DNA of 5,362 nt from Thermoplasmata archaeon (GTDB lineage Archaea > Thermoplasmatota > Thermoplasmata > Thermoplasmatales > Thermoplasmataceae). Positions 5,163 to 5,362 of the stretch are shown piece by piece. A model generated the notes under the pieces. It ran no database searches and was not told where the DNA came from. It saw only the letters and a list, made by a program, of their open reading frames with translations. How positions within the stretch are numbered: the first letter of the stretch is position 1; every line of letters begins with the position of its first letter. A program made the position numbers and the translations under genes. Location of the stretch: assembly GCA_021799755.1 (NCBI GenBank), contig JAJYZU010000083.1, positions 1 to 5,362 of the forward strand. Reading direction: 5' to 3'.

Positions 5163-5362
5163 CTATTTCTTCCTAGTCATAAGAAGTACAGCAGAAGCAA
5201 TAACAATGGTAGCAACAATGACGCCAATCAGAACATAAACAAGATAGCTTACAGGCTTTGCAGGTGTCACTGTGCTTAACTTCTCAAATGCTACTGTTAC
5301 TGTAACGCTATTGTCGTTCAGTGTTATTGAACCAGTCTTTTGCTTATAACCGCTGGAGGAAG
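5163..5362 (-). CDS. C-terminal end of a membrane-anchored extracellular (surface) protein, 5' part beyond window
   Basis: The - strand is open from the right edge to TAG at 5165-5163, showing 65 residues. It begins SSSGYKQKTGSITLNDNS, continues VTVTVAFEKLSTVTPAKP, then has one hydrophobic helix (about residues 39-61, YLVYVLIGVIVATIVIASAV...) and ends MTRKK. A threonine/serine-rich beta segment of the form 'GY..-G-ITLNDNSVTVTVAF' before a single C-terminal helix and basic tail is the layout of many Thermoplasmata surface proteins, including thermopsin-like proteases and large Ig-like-repeat proteins. Substrate-binding proteins of peptide transporters in these archaea can also be anchored this way. 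The visible part cannot decide between them. It should sit with the beta part outside and RKK inside the membrane. It reads toward the insertion sequence and the muropeptide operon but is separated from them by terminators. Confidence 0.7.
   Translation of the reverse strand, partial: SSSGYKQKTGSITLNDNSVTVTVAFEKLSTVTPAKPVSYLVYVLIGVIVATIVIASAVLLMTRKK

Noticed and set aside
5058..5279. 73-codon + strand ORF (MEKFKKNKMNMLKVKISK...)
   Set aside because: Its second half is antisense to the well-supported surface-protein C-terminus and its first half comes from A-rich terminator tracts; no Shine-Dalgarno or family resemblance.

Overview
The window looks like a piece of an archaeal chromosome, most likely a Thermoplasmatales-type acidophile or a relative. 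This is inferred from four things. The clearest promoter is a TATA box about 25 bases before an ATG with no Shine-Dalgarno site. Terminator-like T runs take the place of classical bacterial terminators. The protein at the right edge has the Thermoplasmata-style surface architecture of a beta-rich stalk, one C-terminal membrane helix and a short basic tail. The IS256-family element also fits. No rRNA or other taxonomic marker is present, so the lineage is not proven.

Left part (1-3473): four genes that together read as a muropeptide (bacterial cell-wall fragment) catabolic locus. On the + strand is the C-terminal end of a family GH3 beta-N-acetylhexosaminidase (NagZ type, 1-287). Convergent to it on the - strand is a three-gene operon. 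In transcription order it encodes a membrane-dipeptidase-family peptidase (3473-2541), a GH171/DUF1343 exo-beta-N-acetylmuramidase of the NamZ type (2498-1404) and an enolase-superfamily dipeptide epimerase (1359-292). Gaps are 42 and 44 bases, and a good TATA box stands before the first gene. The inferred logic is that NagZ removes GlcNAc, NamZ removes MurNAc, the epimerase converts L-Ala-D-Glu-type dipeptides to the LL form, and the dipeptidase splits dipeptides. Archaea do not make peptidoglycan, so this would be a scavenging pathway for bacterial debris. None of the three complete enzymes has a visible signal peptide, so the work would be cytoplasmic and uptake is not explained inside the window.

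Middle (3593-4844): a roughly 1.25-kb IS256-family insertion sequence with imperfect terminal inverted repeats (17 of 20 matching). Its DDE transposase is intact in the catalytic region. The natural N-terminus is interrupted by two in-frame stops (TGA, TAG) between a strong Shine-Dalgarno/ATG and the long open frame. The transposase leader holds an 8-codon mini-ORF and a 10-bp hairpin that buries the Shine-Dalgarno site, suggesting translational control. No target-site duplication is visible.

Right part (4845-5362): about 320 bases with no convincing gene but with T-rich terminator-like tracts on the - strand. Then comes the last 65 codons of a membrane-anchored surface protein running in from beyond the right edge on the - strand.
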